From the NCBI GenBank assembly GCA_007844125.1, contig CM017556.1, positions 73,959,635 to 74,023,634 of the forward strand: a DNA stretch of 64,000 nt, given 5' to 3'. The position numbers and the translations under genes were made by a program. Under the pieces are notes generated by a model. That model did not search any database. It saw only the letters and a program-made list of their open reading frames with translations, and was not told the origin of the DNA. Below, in pieces: positions 12,991 to 24,020 of this stretch. Position 1 is the stretch's first letter. Each line of letters opens with the position of its first letter. This stretch comes from Sinonovacula constricta. Its lineage: Eukaryota; Mollusca; Bivalvia; Cardiida; Solecurtidae.

Positions 12991-14370
12991 GCGCGTAGAT
13001 ATTTTAATCTGGTCTTGATAGAAGTTTGTAGCAAGAGACATAACCTGGTTAAGCATGGGCTTAGTACTACAACAAGACCTACACCATATATTAATACATT
13101 GTATTTGAACCAGCACAATGCACCAACAAGCCAGACAAATGTAATAGTAAAAAAGAAACATTTAGACCAGACATCTACATTTCCTTATAGGTATAGCCCT
13201 ACTCTTGGGCTACATTTATGATAAAACACCTAAAATATAGCAATATTTAATAAGCCATCTGTTTTTGTTCTATTTGTATGTAAAGAATGTCAGTATCACG
13301 TGACTTAAGAGTTTTCTTTGCATTTATAATGTTATTTTAGAGGTGTTTTTTTTTTTTTCTAAATTATTGACATATATCATTGATATTAGAACTTATGTAC
13401 TGAAATAAATATGTTAATGGAATGATGTTTGTATAAAGCAAAGCTGTGTTCAAGATACAAAGAAAATGGACGGGATATATAGCTTAAAGCTTAATATATG
13501 TTTATAATCTCTTTTCTCGCTGATCAGCTTGCTGGGGTGAATAATATCATTAATCATAGTCATCGAAGACTTATTCCAAAAAGCCGCTATAATCTTGTCT
13601 GTCGTATTCTAGATAATTGAAATATGTTTATCAATTAAGATATCCATTACAACAATACATACAATTAATACAATTACAATTTGTATACACTGTGATACCG
13701 AAGTATTCCATAAACAAAACCTGTATCATTAATGGCTACATACTTAAAGTAATATTAGGCTGCCTATATGTATCAATGCGTCGTAAAGCAATCGTGACTA
13801 CCAAAAATGGTGATTAATCTCAGTGAAAACAAAATTTATAAATATCAGCAAACTATAAACTTTATGATGTTTCAAACCTTACGTGACTGAACTTCATCCT
13901 TCTACAAGGACGAAATAGGAACGCAGTGATTTAATGGTATTCTCATTGACTACAGAATACAGGGAATATGATTTACATAGTTTTAATCATGAAAACAAGT
14001 CTGATTTCTTTGAAACTCAATTGTAAATGATATCATATCTTGTTAAACAGTAAAGTCGTAAACAGGTATCACTTACCTGTCTACGGTCATTTCAAACATC
14101 TGTTTTTCGAAATTAAATCTATGCTGCTGTTAAATCACAAACAAGTTGAAGTTAAATACGATTTTATCGAGTCACTTTTGTTAATATTTTCAGTTATAAC
14201 ATCATACAACTGCCAGGAGGTATGCACTTCGCTGAGATATCCATTTAATTATGACGGTCATAAGCAACATTCAGCCCTGCTTTTACTCTCGTTATTTGTT
14301 ATTGTTGGCGCTCGATACCAGTTTGTTACCCTTAAATTACTTTATGTCTTCTTTAAATAAAAGTAGTTGA
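12991..14370. other. Unassigned stretch
   Basis: AT-rich, with an 11-T run near 13348. Open frames of 66-106 codons start at non-ATG codons and show no motif that I recognise. Confidence 0.4.
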
Positions 14371-14412
14371 ATGAAGATAAACGAATGAAGATAAACGAAT
14401 GAAGATAAACGA
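14371..14412. repeat. 14-bp tandem repeat, three perfect copies
   Basis: The unit ATGAAGATAAACGA occurs three times without a mismatch, which suggests a recent slippage or duplication event. Confidence 0.95.
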
Positions 14413-16309
14413 GATTCTTGCTTATTGATCATGCGAATCTTTCTTTTACTAGTTATTAATATATAACTTTATTTATTCTTGTAAATGCGCAATATTTAAT
14501 GCATATATTTTTTATATTTTTTTATAATTTCGAATGTTTAATGTTGATCATTGCACACTTTCATTTATTTAAATATACGTTAACATTATTGTTTTTAATT
14601 AGGTTTTATGAATGTTTATATAATCCTACTTGATTAAATAATTATTAAATGATTAAATTATATGACAATACCAGCATCTTGTTAATAACAACTTGTGTCC
14701 ATTTAATCAAAGAGAAATTGAAAATTAATGAAATTATTCAATGAAATATTATATACCTCTCAAAGAGTTTAACAAAGAAAGCCAAATGGTATCAAAAAAT
14801 TAAAACAGAAAGGTAAACAGAACTATTTTACTGGTGGAAACGTCTCCATTCGAATGGTTTCTTGTTGCTATTTTAACTGGCTGATATTCACCCTGGTTTT
14901 AACACAAAGACACAGTGAACAGTCGGTTTCACTAACATCATGTATATGTATTTTTGAAATACAAACTAAAACGAGAGTGGAACAATTTGATAAATATTCC
15001 TTGCAAATGTTTACTTTGGGACTTCTAAATAAAAAGACATCTTTTGTTCCTTATGTTTGTTTTCAGATAAGCATTGATTTAGCATAGTTCTAGAAGAGGT
15101 ATAGAATATGCTGGCAATTTACGTTATCTCTACAATGCGATTTAGAATTCAGTGTATGATCCGCAGTAAAGTAACATTTTTACCATAAACAACTACGAAA
15201 TGAAATAATTCTTTTGATTTTAAAGACACAAAATTACTAGAATATCTAATTGAAGCACCTTTATATTTCATGAAACTATTCAGATGTCAGGTCGTACACC
15301 ATGCCACAATCTACTCATTAAATATAATGGAAAACTGGCGGTGCTTTTGATTCAATGCCTTAACAAATGCTTCATAAGCGTCAATACCGGTATGTAGTCT
15401 GAAACCGCTTTTATATCAAGGTGAAAAATAATTATCACTGTGTCTAAAATTCATATCCTGCATTATTTAGCTTTTTTAATAAATGTTAATGAACGCTTCT
15501 GATAATACAAGCTGACAACCAACGACATAGGCGACTGTTCGACTAATTATACAGTTCTAGGAAACTTAATAAGCATTAAAGACATGTCGCAATCGGCCCT
15601 GTTTAAACAGAAACTGGTCTCTGTGAGTGTAATGTGGTTCTTTAATTTAATATAGTGCCTGCATTTAACATTTAATGCAACATTTAACAAGAAAGTCAGC
15701 CTTATTTAAGAAATTGTTTAAAATGTCACAAAGTGGACTAAATCTAATCCGATACTGAGAATGGTAAATGTTAGTATATATTTATATCTCTCACCTGGTA
15801 GAGTTTAACTACTAATTCTGATAATAAAATAGCATCGATGCCATGAAATTATTCAATTCAAAATCTGATAGCCGTTATTAACCTTTTAAAACTGTAAATA
15901 TTTAAGAAGAAAAAACATTCAATGAATGAGAAATATAATTCATTTGATCGTGTATTCAAGTGTTGCATATTTTTAGATAAATAACTAAAATTGGTTTGTA
16001 TTTTATACAGAAAATTTATTTTGCTTAAAAGACTTTAAATAATTGTTGATGCTCCTTGCACATCAACAAGCTGAGCATGCATTCTATAGTTGTGCATAAG
16101 TTCTCATTTTTTATCTTTAGGTATTTAAAAGTCTATTGGCATATTGCTTAGCAATTTGTACAATATTGTGCAATTTAGTAGTTTGATTTATTCTTCTCAA
16201 AGTCTACAAAAACTCCACAATATCCAAACTGAACGGGAGCCATGTTTATTATTTGTTTTGTTTGTTTTTGAGATACATTGCAGATACCGATTATGACCAT
16301 TAAAGCAAC
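14413..16309. other. Unassigned AT-rich stretch
   Basis: Very AT-rich between 14.45 and 14.75 kb. No gene or family repeat is recognised. Confidence 0.4.
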
Positions 16310-16500
16310 GTCCAGCTGTTTTGTTGGAGGAAGCCCTACACAAATGTCTTAGTAGAAATAGAAACTCCGGAGCACCGCAGATCAGCTGAAACCTTATTAT
16401 AATACATCCTTCGCCTCGACGGTACTCGAACCAACGCGGTTAGAAGCTAAGCAGTCAGAAGAGTGACAAGTCGGCGACTCTTCCAGCGCGAGCGACCCAA
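16310..16500 (-). mobile_element. tRNA-derived SINE remnant, minus strand
   Basis: Read on the minus strand, the segment starts with a GGGTCGCTCGCGCTGGAAGAG head resembling a degenerate A box. It continues through AGTCGCCGACTTGTCAC and then shows TTGGTTCGAGTACCG, a good B-box match. The piece AAGTCGGCGACT on the plus strand also occurs in the SINE at 51.3 kb (CAAGTCGGCGACT), which supports a common tRNA-like source. Downstream (lower coordinates) the body includes GGAAGCCCTACACAAATG. Decay of the A box suggests an old insertion. Confidence 0.6.
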
Positions 16501-16739
16501 TTTATTTGCAATACTTTTTTGTACGCTATAGTAATGCAAATTAAGTAATGGCCACGATTGGAAATATTAAGGCAAAGAGCGATAGAGGGGCAATAAAAAA
16601 TTAAGAGACAACTGGCATACTCAGAAACTAACTGAAATTGCAGATATCATATCAGATAAAACAAAACTTTGCACTTAAACAGCATTATATACATGCGCTA
16701 TACGTTAAATTTCACTGTATTTTCGCCGTGAGAACCTAT

Positions 16740-17090
16740 CAAGTGTCGGTGTGCCTTAATTCCCAATTACAAAAAAAATGCATATACATGCGCATCCGAG
16801 AATGTTTTGGCAAAGTGTGTAGAAACTTTTATCACATAACTCTTATGCGCGTCGAAGTTGCTAGTTGCCAAGCACGTGTTATTACCGAGGCTTCCGGGAG
16901 ACATTTGCCGAACGACGACAGAAGCCTTCTTTCATGTTGACAGGTCTGTTAGTGTTCTAATTGCAACGCATTTGCATGAGCCTAATTCAGTAAGAAGCTG
17001 AGAGAACAGTGTGAATGGTTTGTTACTTAACCTGTTCACTGGAGGTTTTAGGCGGCAAAAAATCTAAAACTTTTGCTGCATACATTCTCT
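16740..17090. repeat. Family H copy 2, diverged interspersed repeat
   Basis: Partner of 12600-12990 in the same orientation. A plus-strand open frame of 100 codons (16638-16940) crosses the left border of the repeat, has no recognised motif and is not called as a gene. The copy ends where a reversed family-A copy begins. Confidence 0.5.
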
Positions 17091-17229
17091 GCATAATGTT
17101 CTAAAAAGGAACAAGGCTGTCAGAAGAAAAAGAGACACACACGATATCATAATACGTGTACATTCTTCTTGACTTAGCAATGCGAATACGAGTAGATGTA
17201 GACTTAGGACTGCGGTGCAGTGGCTGCTT

Positions 17230-17435
17230 TGTACCCTTAATAAGATAAGAATATATGACAAAGTCCTATGAGCATTGCAACATACACCAAACTCCGAAAA
17301 GGTACAGAACAAAGGTATTTTACATGCAAGCCAAGCGAAAAGTAAGAACAAATTTTGATGAGTCATTTAACGAAAAGAGCAAACGCGACAGTTAACGCCT
17401 TGGAACGGTCAGTCGGCAATATATTGACTTATTCG
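17230..17435 (-). repeat. Family A copy, minus strand, truncated
   Basis: The reverse complement reads through the family-A core end (CTGACCGTTCCAAGGCG), the TTTGCTCTTTTCGTTAAATG link, and the arm that includes TTCTTACTTTTCGCTTGGC and ATGTTGCAATGCTCATAGGA. It agrees closely with the plus-strand copies at 52.7 and 53.4 kb. The 5' half of the core is missing. A minus-strand frame of 100 codons over it (17064-17366) is therefore repeat-derived. Confidence 0.85.
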
Positions 17436-20263
17436 GTTAATATATACATAAATGTACTTTTAGACTAGTGACAAGAGCAGGAGGTCTCCCAGCTAACTAG
17501 AGGCGTGCCTGTAGTGTTGTGTTGTGATGTAACTCAAAAAACGAAAACAAAAAGTTCTGTATCATTCTACAATTGTTTCTATATTTTTATTAATATCAAC
17601 AAATGTAAAGGCCTGTTTAATGCGTTGACTGATTGTTTTCACTGAACTTCATTCTGTATGCTACAAGGCTGATGTCGCAAGGTTTTCGACATATTTAGCT
17701 GGTTAGTCAGTTTGCGCCCAAGTATTGTGCTATAAGTGTAAACTGCAATTAACTCAAGAGTATGGACGTCCTCTGAGAAAACGTTAATAAACGCAAATTC
17801 TTTATATTTTCTTTTTAACTCATTTATCATATCACTTGCTTTTCATTGTCAAGCTACTTGATGGGTGATAGTTATCGGGTAAAAATGTTGAAAAGAATCC
17901 AAATGTTTGTTTTTTTTGAGAATACAAAACCTAAAATCAAGTATAGTCTTATCTAATATTCTACTAACTGAGGAAGTTAGAATACAGCAGAATAAGTTTA
18001 CACGACACTAAAGTAAAATACTTATTATAACAATAAGCATTGGTTCAGTATGCGTGACTTTCCTTCAACGTAAGAAGCCGTTGCTAGTTTATGAAAACAC
18101 AGAAAATACCTCTGGCAACGCTGGGAAGGTCCGCCTGTGATTCTGGCGGCGGCAAACAAGGTGTAACAGGTGGTATTAGTGGCAAAAACTTAACAAAGGA
18201 ACTAAACTCATATAATTCAATATTCTGTTAATATAGCACTAGTCTGTTTGTGCTAAGCGCATGTTATCTTTTTGATTTGTAGGTCTGAATTATACATGAC
18301 CAATGCAACCAATACATATATTCTGTCATTATTTCCATGGAATGACGTTCTTCTGATCTAGTTTGAGACGTCTGGAACCACGACATATTCGAGTCAGTAG
18401 TACAGTTAGTAACAAACAGGAACTGTATGGAAACATTCAAAAGTTCAACTAATAAATGATGAAATGTTATAGTTCGGTACTTAGGTAAATCTCCTTTATG
18501 TAAAGGTATGTATTCTACCATCAATTATATGGCTTAATATTATAATCAATGTTTTTTCTGTTGTTGCTTGCTGTCTTTTAAACCAATAAACAACTGTGTG
18601 TATACAGGTACAAATCGAAGTTCTAATTGTGTTTACAAAGCTTTCCAAAAATGAAGGAAATGGTATGTATTAAAGTATGATTATACACTGTATATGCAGC
18701 ATGGTTTATTTTTAGTGAAAAGAATCTTACAGAAACATAATATATCACTATCACAACACTTTTCACTACAATCCTTTTCATAACTAGTCCGTAACTAAAG
18801 CCAACTGATACTAAAGTGACAGACAGTTTTTTTCTCTTTTGTTCATGATTTTTTTTTAATTTCATCATACATATTTTTAATCAAAACAGTGCTCACATAT
18901 TTAATTTTTAAAGCATTACCTTAACAGTTTAATAAGAAAGTCAACAATCAACTTCAAACATTAAAACGCCCAAAAAGCAATAATAGTGTTCAATTGGCAA
19001 CAAGTAGAAGCTGAATACAATTATATCACATATCATGTCTTGCAACTGAAGGTTATTGCTCCTTAGACCTGGCTTGATGCAAATCGCGGGGCCTTTTCTT
19101 GTACTTGGAAGACGATTGTCTAACATTTTTCCCTGATGGTACTGCTTTTTGTTAAGAAATTACGACTTCGAGAACAATTATCTTAAAATGATTCTTAGGC
19201 GCTTTTTTCGGGAAAAAATGCATAAAGATTGTAAACTTGCTTAATGATTTTCTAATATTTTTCTGTGTACATCTTTTTTATCTTTGTTGTTATAGAAACA
19301 GCATCACTTTGCTCATTTAATAAATATTTTAACTTATTAATTTCATTTTTGTTGATGTTCTGCTTTTTTGTATCTAATAAGTATTAACCAATTAGACATT
19401 CTAATTATATAAATATGAATTATGATACAAACTTTTATTATTAACAGAATAAAATATTTTAGTGTTTGGGTTGAGGTAGTATTTATACATGTGCACGTCG
19501 AGATTAACATTTACAAATGCCAAAAAAGTTTTTTTTGAATTGACTATTTATTGCACAACCGAAACATGTTACATCTAAATAAAGGATAATTCAATAAAAA
19601 ATACGATAAATGGTTATCAACATGTTTGAGACACTACTACATGTACTGGAATGTCAAATGTTAAAGAATTCACCAAAAGCATGATGTCGTATTGACCCTG
19701 ATATGTGGACATGAAAATAGTTCAGGGCGCAATGACCAGTCTCCTCCTTGTACTAGAGGATACCTTTATACATGCTTGGACTATCGAAGATAGTCCGAAC
19801 ACGGAGCGGAAGATTAAGATGAACATTTACTGAAATGTTTCATTCAGAAATATATACAAATCCAAGTTTATTGGTTTTATTTGTTTCTTTGCGACTCTGA
19901 AAGGTTAATGTCTTTAGTTATTGTTTAATTCCGTCTTTAGAAATGCTTAATATAGCTCTAACGGACACATAGCATGATTATAATATGTACAAATATGTCC
20001 AACACAATGGGACTCATAATTTAGTGTTTGGTAAATGGATAATTGCATCGTAAGCCATATAGTTTGTTTACATATTTACAATTTATAAAATTATGCACAT
20101 GACATATTCTATGTTTTGCCGCATTCCTTTCTTTATATTTAATTGCCTACTGTCAATGTTTTTCTATCCAGTGTTTACAAAAGGTCAATAGGAAAATGTC
20201 TTATGAGATTTACCACAAATATTAATATTTGAACAACCATTAGATAGTAATACAGAAAAAAAT
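17436..20263. other. Unassigned stretch with a GC-rich small ORF and a perfect hairpin
   Basis: Mostly AT-rich sequence without recognised genes. A 46-codon ATG frame at 18091-18231 crosses a GC-rich patch and reads Gly-rich in the middle (SGGGKQGVTGGISG), with no other support. A perfect hairpin lies at 19778-19796. Confidence 0.4.
19778..19796. other. Perfect 8-bp stem, 3-nt loop hairpin
   Basis: GGACTATC, loop GAA, GATAGTCC. It is followed by AT-rich sequence but no U-tract, and there is no gene next to it. No function is assigned. Confidence 0.6.
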
Positions 20264-20385
20264 ATCAAACAGACAAGACATTACATACAAAAATAAAAAC
20301 AAAACAGTTACAGCCTTAGAACGGACAATCAGCAGGACTGGAGTGCTTAAACCTGGTTTGATCGCTCCAGTCGCATTAAAATGAT
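20264..20385 (-). repeat. Family A2 copy, minus strand
   Basis: The reverse complement contains GACTGGAGCG, a GGTTTAAGCACTCCAGTC segment, CCGTTCTAAGGCTGTAACTG and ATGTCTTGTCTG. The same order occurs on the plus strand at 29.93-30.06 kb. The A2 group shares the core of family A but has a different 3' end (ATGTCTCGTCTCTGTG). Confidence 0.65.
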
Positions 20386-20426
20386 TCCATCAGAAACAGG
20401 GTTAAATCTTGTAGAAACATTAAACG

Positions 20427-20458
20427 CCTTAATTATTAATAACCTTAATTATTAATAA
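20427..20458. repeat. 16-bp direct duplication
   Basis: CCTTAATTATTAATAA occurs twice in direct succession with no mismatch. Confidence 0.9.
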
Positions 20459-20639
20459 TAATACTCGTATGCACGACATTTATTTTGTTTATTATTCTTT
20501 AAATTGAGTAGATGTCATTCCTTTACTATTAAAGGAACAAAATGTTATGTTATAATTACCATCTTTACATTTAAACTAGCAATAAACAAAGGGACCCATT
20601 CAACGTTAAAGCGACATACTGTGACGAGACATTACTCAA

Positions 20640-21020
20640 ATAGATAAAAACCCAACAGCTACCAAATTGGACCTATCTCTCTTCTAAATACTATGTGGAG
20701 ATTATTTTTCAATGACTTCACTACTCTCGTCTTAACTTGTCAAACAAAACGTCAGCGCTTGGACATTTATTCAAATGGATCGGTTTTCTTTTCATTGCTT
20801 GCTTTTTGAGAAACCCATCAGAAAGTGCGAGATAAGAGATCTGTTTAACCGATTTAAGCACCCCAGTCGGTACATATTGCGACTGACCGTTCCAAGGCGT
20901 TTACTGTCGGATTTGCTCTGTGAATACCTTGGTTCTTTGTCTTTTCAATTGTTTGTATATGTTGCAATGCTCATAGGAATTTGTCTTATATATAATTCTT
21001 CTAATTCGTTTATAGGACCG
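20640..21020 (+). repeat. Family A copy, plus strand, internally deleted
   Basis: The order is: upstream module (ACTATGTGGA, TTTTTCAATGAC, CAGCGCTTGGACAT), core (GAAACCCATCAG, AAGTGCGAG, TTAAGCACCCCAGTCGGTAC, CTGACCGTTCCAAGGCG), then an arm ending in TATGTTGCAATGCTCATAGG. The link after TTTGCTCT is shortened. Its neighbour at 21.46 kb is a second copy in the same orientation, about 760 bp downstream. The 99-codon frame here (20775-21074) is repeat sequence. Confidence 0.85.
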
Positions 21021-21459
21021 ACGACAGTCTTGCTTAAATTGTATTGTGAAGCTCCAATCTCACACTTCCTTTAGGATTTTCTCAGAGACAGTCTACATTA
21101 TATATACCATTAAAGTGAGACACGTTACAGTAAACACTTACTAAAAGAACATTGTGAATGTTTTAGGACCTTCCACACAGTACATTTCTGGTGGTAAAAT
21201 ACAACAAAACATGCTTCCATTATTCTCCACAGGAAGTAGCTGTTGTCTAACGAATTTGATTGCGCCAAAAAGAAATTGAAAAGTGATTTTCTCCAGATCT
21301 CGATGCAACTCTTATAGCTAGAGACAGACTATTGCATACCGTTTTTTAACATTAGCTTAGTACTGCGAATAATTATTGATTTGGGACTTGCGCCATAGAT
21401 ATGCGCATGTCGACTGACATTGAGACCTTAGAAAGAAAGCTTTTCTACTTCGCTAGATA

Positions 21460-21830
21460 TATACATGTAAAGTACAGTCAATACTTTCGTCATTACTTAT
21501 CAAAGAAAACACCAGCGCTTGAATATTTTTGTATTCAAATAGATCAGTTTTCTTTTCATTGCTTGCATTTGAGAAACCCATCAGGAAGTGCGAGGTTAGA
21601 GCTCTGTAAAACCGGTTTAGCACCCCAGTGGGCCCATATTGCTGACTGACCGTTCCGAGGCGGTAACTGTCGGTTTTGCTCTTTTAGTTAAATGACTCAT
21701 AAAAAATTGTTCTTACTTTTCATTTGGTTGCACGTGAAATACCTTTGTCCTGTGCCTTTTCAGAGTTTTATGTTTGTTGCAATGCTCATAGAACTTTGTC
21801 ATATATTCTTATTGTTAAGGCAATCGATTT
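21460..21830 (+). repeat. Family A copy, plus strand
   Basis: Contains the upstream module (CTTTCGTCATTACTTATC, CAGCGCTTG), the core with AGGAAGTGCGAGGTTAGAGC and CTGACCGTTCCGAGGCGG, and the arm with TTAAATGACTCAT and TGCAATGCTCATAGAAC. It is the second of two head-to-tail copies at this site. Confidence 0.85.
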
Positions 21831-23459
21831 ATTTATTTACTTTGTATTTACTTTATTAAGAATAACTAAATAAACATACATACATTCCAGCATTAACACT
21901 TGACATTTACAACTTCTGCGTTTTCAAACTTCGTTCAAAATTATACAAGGAGATGAGGCCAGACGTGTAAAAACATTCTCTCATTTTGCCTCCTTGTTCG
22001 CTCGTTAAACGCCTATAGAATATGTGTGTAATACTCCATTACATAACAAACTCCAAGACTATAATTTGTGGCTTGTAATGATGTAGTGCAGACATAGTTT
22101 GCTCTGCAGACGACATACATCAGCAATAATGTCGGCTATAGTGGAAACATAGCTCTCTCTAACGCCTAAACGAGCTTTAACAAATGATTCTCGCAATGGG
22201 CTTGATTATCTTTCAAAACAAATCTCTTTTCACATTCGTTTTGTTGCTCTATTAAGTTAGTCTGCTTTGTTTTTGTTGTTGTTGTTGTTGTTTGAAGCTC
22301 GACAGTTGAGAACTGGTACAACCATGAGCAACAGACAACACAAGTTTGACATCACACCATGAATTATTCACAAACGTTAAAACTTTCTTGGCATTGGACT
22401 GTTTACTTTTTCCAAGTCCTTTAGCCGATAATTAGGATCCTGAATCATTTAATTATGTCTAACTTGTCATTGTAAGGATGTGGTTAAAATATAGTTAGTA
22501 TATAAATGATTTTCAAAAAAATACCTTTAATTATATCTCTTTATTAAAAGACACAAAGCTCTCATTATGGCAATCACTATCTAAGTTACATGCTGAGAAC
22601 TAGAAATGTTTTGCCCAATAATCAATATAATTTTAAACAAACAGCAACGTTTGACAAGCCATTTGAAAGAGGTGGGTGTGATAAGTTTGTTCGAGTTTGT
22701 TTAGAAACGAGTTTGTGAACAACGTGAAAAATTCAGCATACCTGCTTCCCTACAGACAAATTCTGATCACAATTTATAATTTGCAATTATTATCACGTTT
22801 TTCAGATTTGTTGCCGGTGTCCATGCCTACTTGGTATTCTAAAAGAGCGTATTCATTGGAGATTTGATAGAAGGGAACAGCGTGGTTGTCGCAAGTTCTT
22901 CCCACGTCCAATACTGGTAATTAGCCTACAAAAATATTGAGATTCTTTTCTAATCCATCAACGCTTGACTCATCTGGGACTTTCCATCCAGACAGTACAC
23001 TAGGTATAATATAACTTTCGGGGCTTTTACATATTCCAAAGAAAAACTGGTGTTGCTTAAGCAACGACAGTAATCCAAAATATTTATTAAACGACCACGC
23101 GGCGCGTCGATTTATCTGATAATGAAAAAGAGGCTAACACTCACATAAAGAGACATGTCTGTCTAACAAAACTTAAATAAAAGTCAATATTGTCACAAAT
23201 GTTAGCCAAAACCCGCCTTAATAATACCTCAATGCGAATTAAACGTTTATGTTTATTTGGGACTGTATGTATATGCATGAAAGTCCATGTCTAAGAGCAA
23301 GCCACAAATGATGTGAACTAACCGGACTCAGCTAAACAACAGTGTCAGTGACGACTAAATGCGAATATTCTACATACATCTACCCATTAGGCTGGTTTAT
23401 TACGCCTTTTATTCTCTTTGTATCCACTTTGAAATTCGGGCAATGTAATAACTATTTCT
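21831..23459. other. Unassigned stretch with small GTT run and a palindrome
   Basis: No gene recognised. A short (GTT)n run lies at 22272-22292. A perfect 14-bp palindrome GTTGCTTAAGCAAC lies at 23052-23065, just before a small CpG-rich patch (CGCGGCGCGTCG at about 23097). Confidence 0.45.
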
Positions 23460-23750
23460 GTTTTCCCTTGTGACGATGGTGGCGATTATAGCATCATTTT
23501 ACGTGTCCAATTTTGTCCCAACCAGGGAGAAATGAAACTCACTTACACTCCGAGCATTTTCCAACAATCGCATGGCCTCTCTCGTGGACCTTATACGTAA
23601 TAAGAAACAATTTACTCGTATTTGGTCACCTGCCGTCATTTTCTAGTACGCCCAGGAGGGATATTTGTGCAATTTGGATAGGACAGTAAACATACCACCA
23701 AGTATTATACGTTAGTTCATCTTTACTTTGTGACACGTATTGAGACGTTT
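23460..23750. repeat. Family F copy 1
   Basis: Aligns with 29230-29490. The clearest shared block is TTTGGTCACCTGCCGTCATTT here versus TTTGGTCACCTGCTGTCATTT there. It is preceded in both by an AAGAAACAATTTACT-like phrase and followed by a GGGAGGGATA/TTGAGAGATAA segment, an ACATACC/ATATACC phrase and a TTCATC segment with TGTGACA or CGTGACA. Non-coding and diverged. Confidence 0.55.
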
Positions 23751-23794
23751 TGGCGTGAAACTATTTGTTTTATTTAAACACACAATAAAGGCTG

Positions 23795-24020
23795 GTGGAC
23801 TGCACAATAATGTTTAATTCAAGCAAAACAATTCTTATTGGTCGGGAGGTCGCGGGTTCAAATCCCGACCGGGTCAAACTAAAGACTTTAAAGTTGGTAG
23901 TAGTGGCTTCCCTCCTAACGTTCGTGGCTAAGGGGACAGAATTACGCCTGATTCGTCGGTGTCAGTATTACGGACAGGCCGGGTTCAGTTCCTGGGCACT
24001 TCATAAGTGCCCCTTATTCT
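23795..24020 (+). mobile_element. tRNA-derived SINE fragment, plus strand, with perfect hairpin
   Basis: The segment CGGGTTCAAATCCCG (23853-23867) is an ideal tRNA T-arm and B box, enclosed by a longer inverted pair GGTCGGG (23840-23846) and CCCGACC (23864-23870). Downstream is a second GGGTTCAGTTCC phrase and then the perfect hairpin GGGCACTT, CAT, AAGTGCCC at 23994-24012. No A box is visible at the correct distance, so it is not a functional tRNA gene. The 112-codon frame across it (23795-24133) reads through the SINE and is not a gene. Confidence 0.65.

Noticed and set aside
20775..21074. 99-codon plus-strand frame
   Set aside because: It coincides with a family-A copy; the other copies do not preserve the frame.
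23840..23870. Functional tRNA gene
   Set aside because: Only the T-arm is intact; the acceptor, D and anticodon arms and the A box cannot be placed at the right distances.
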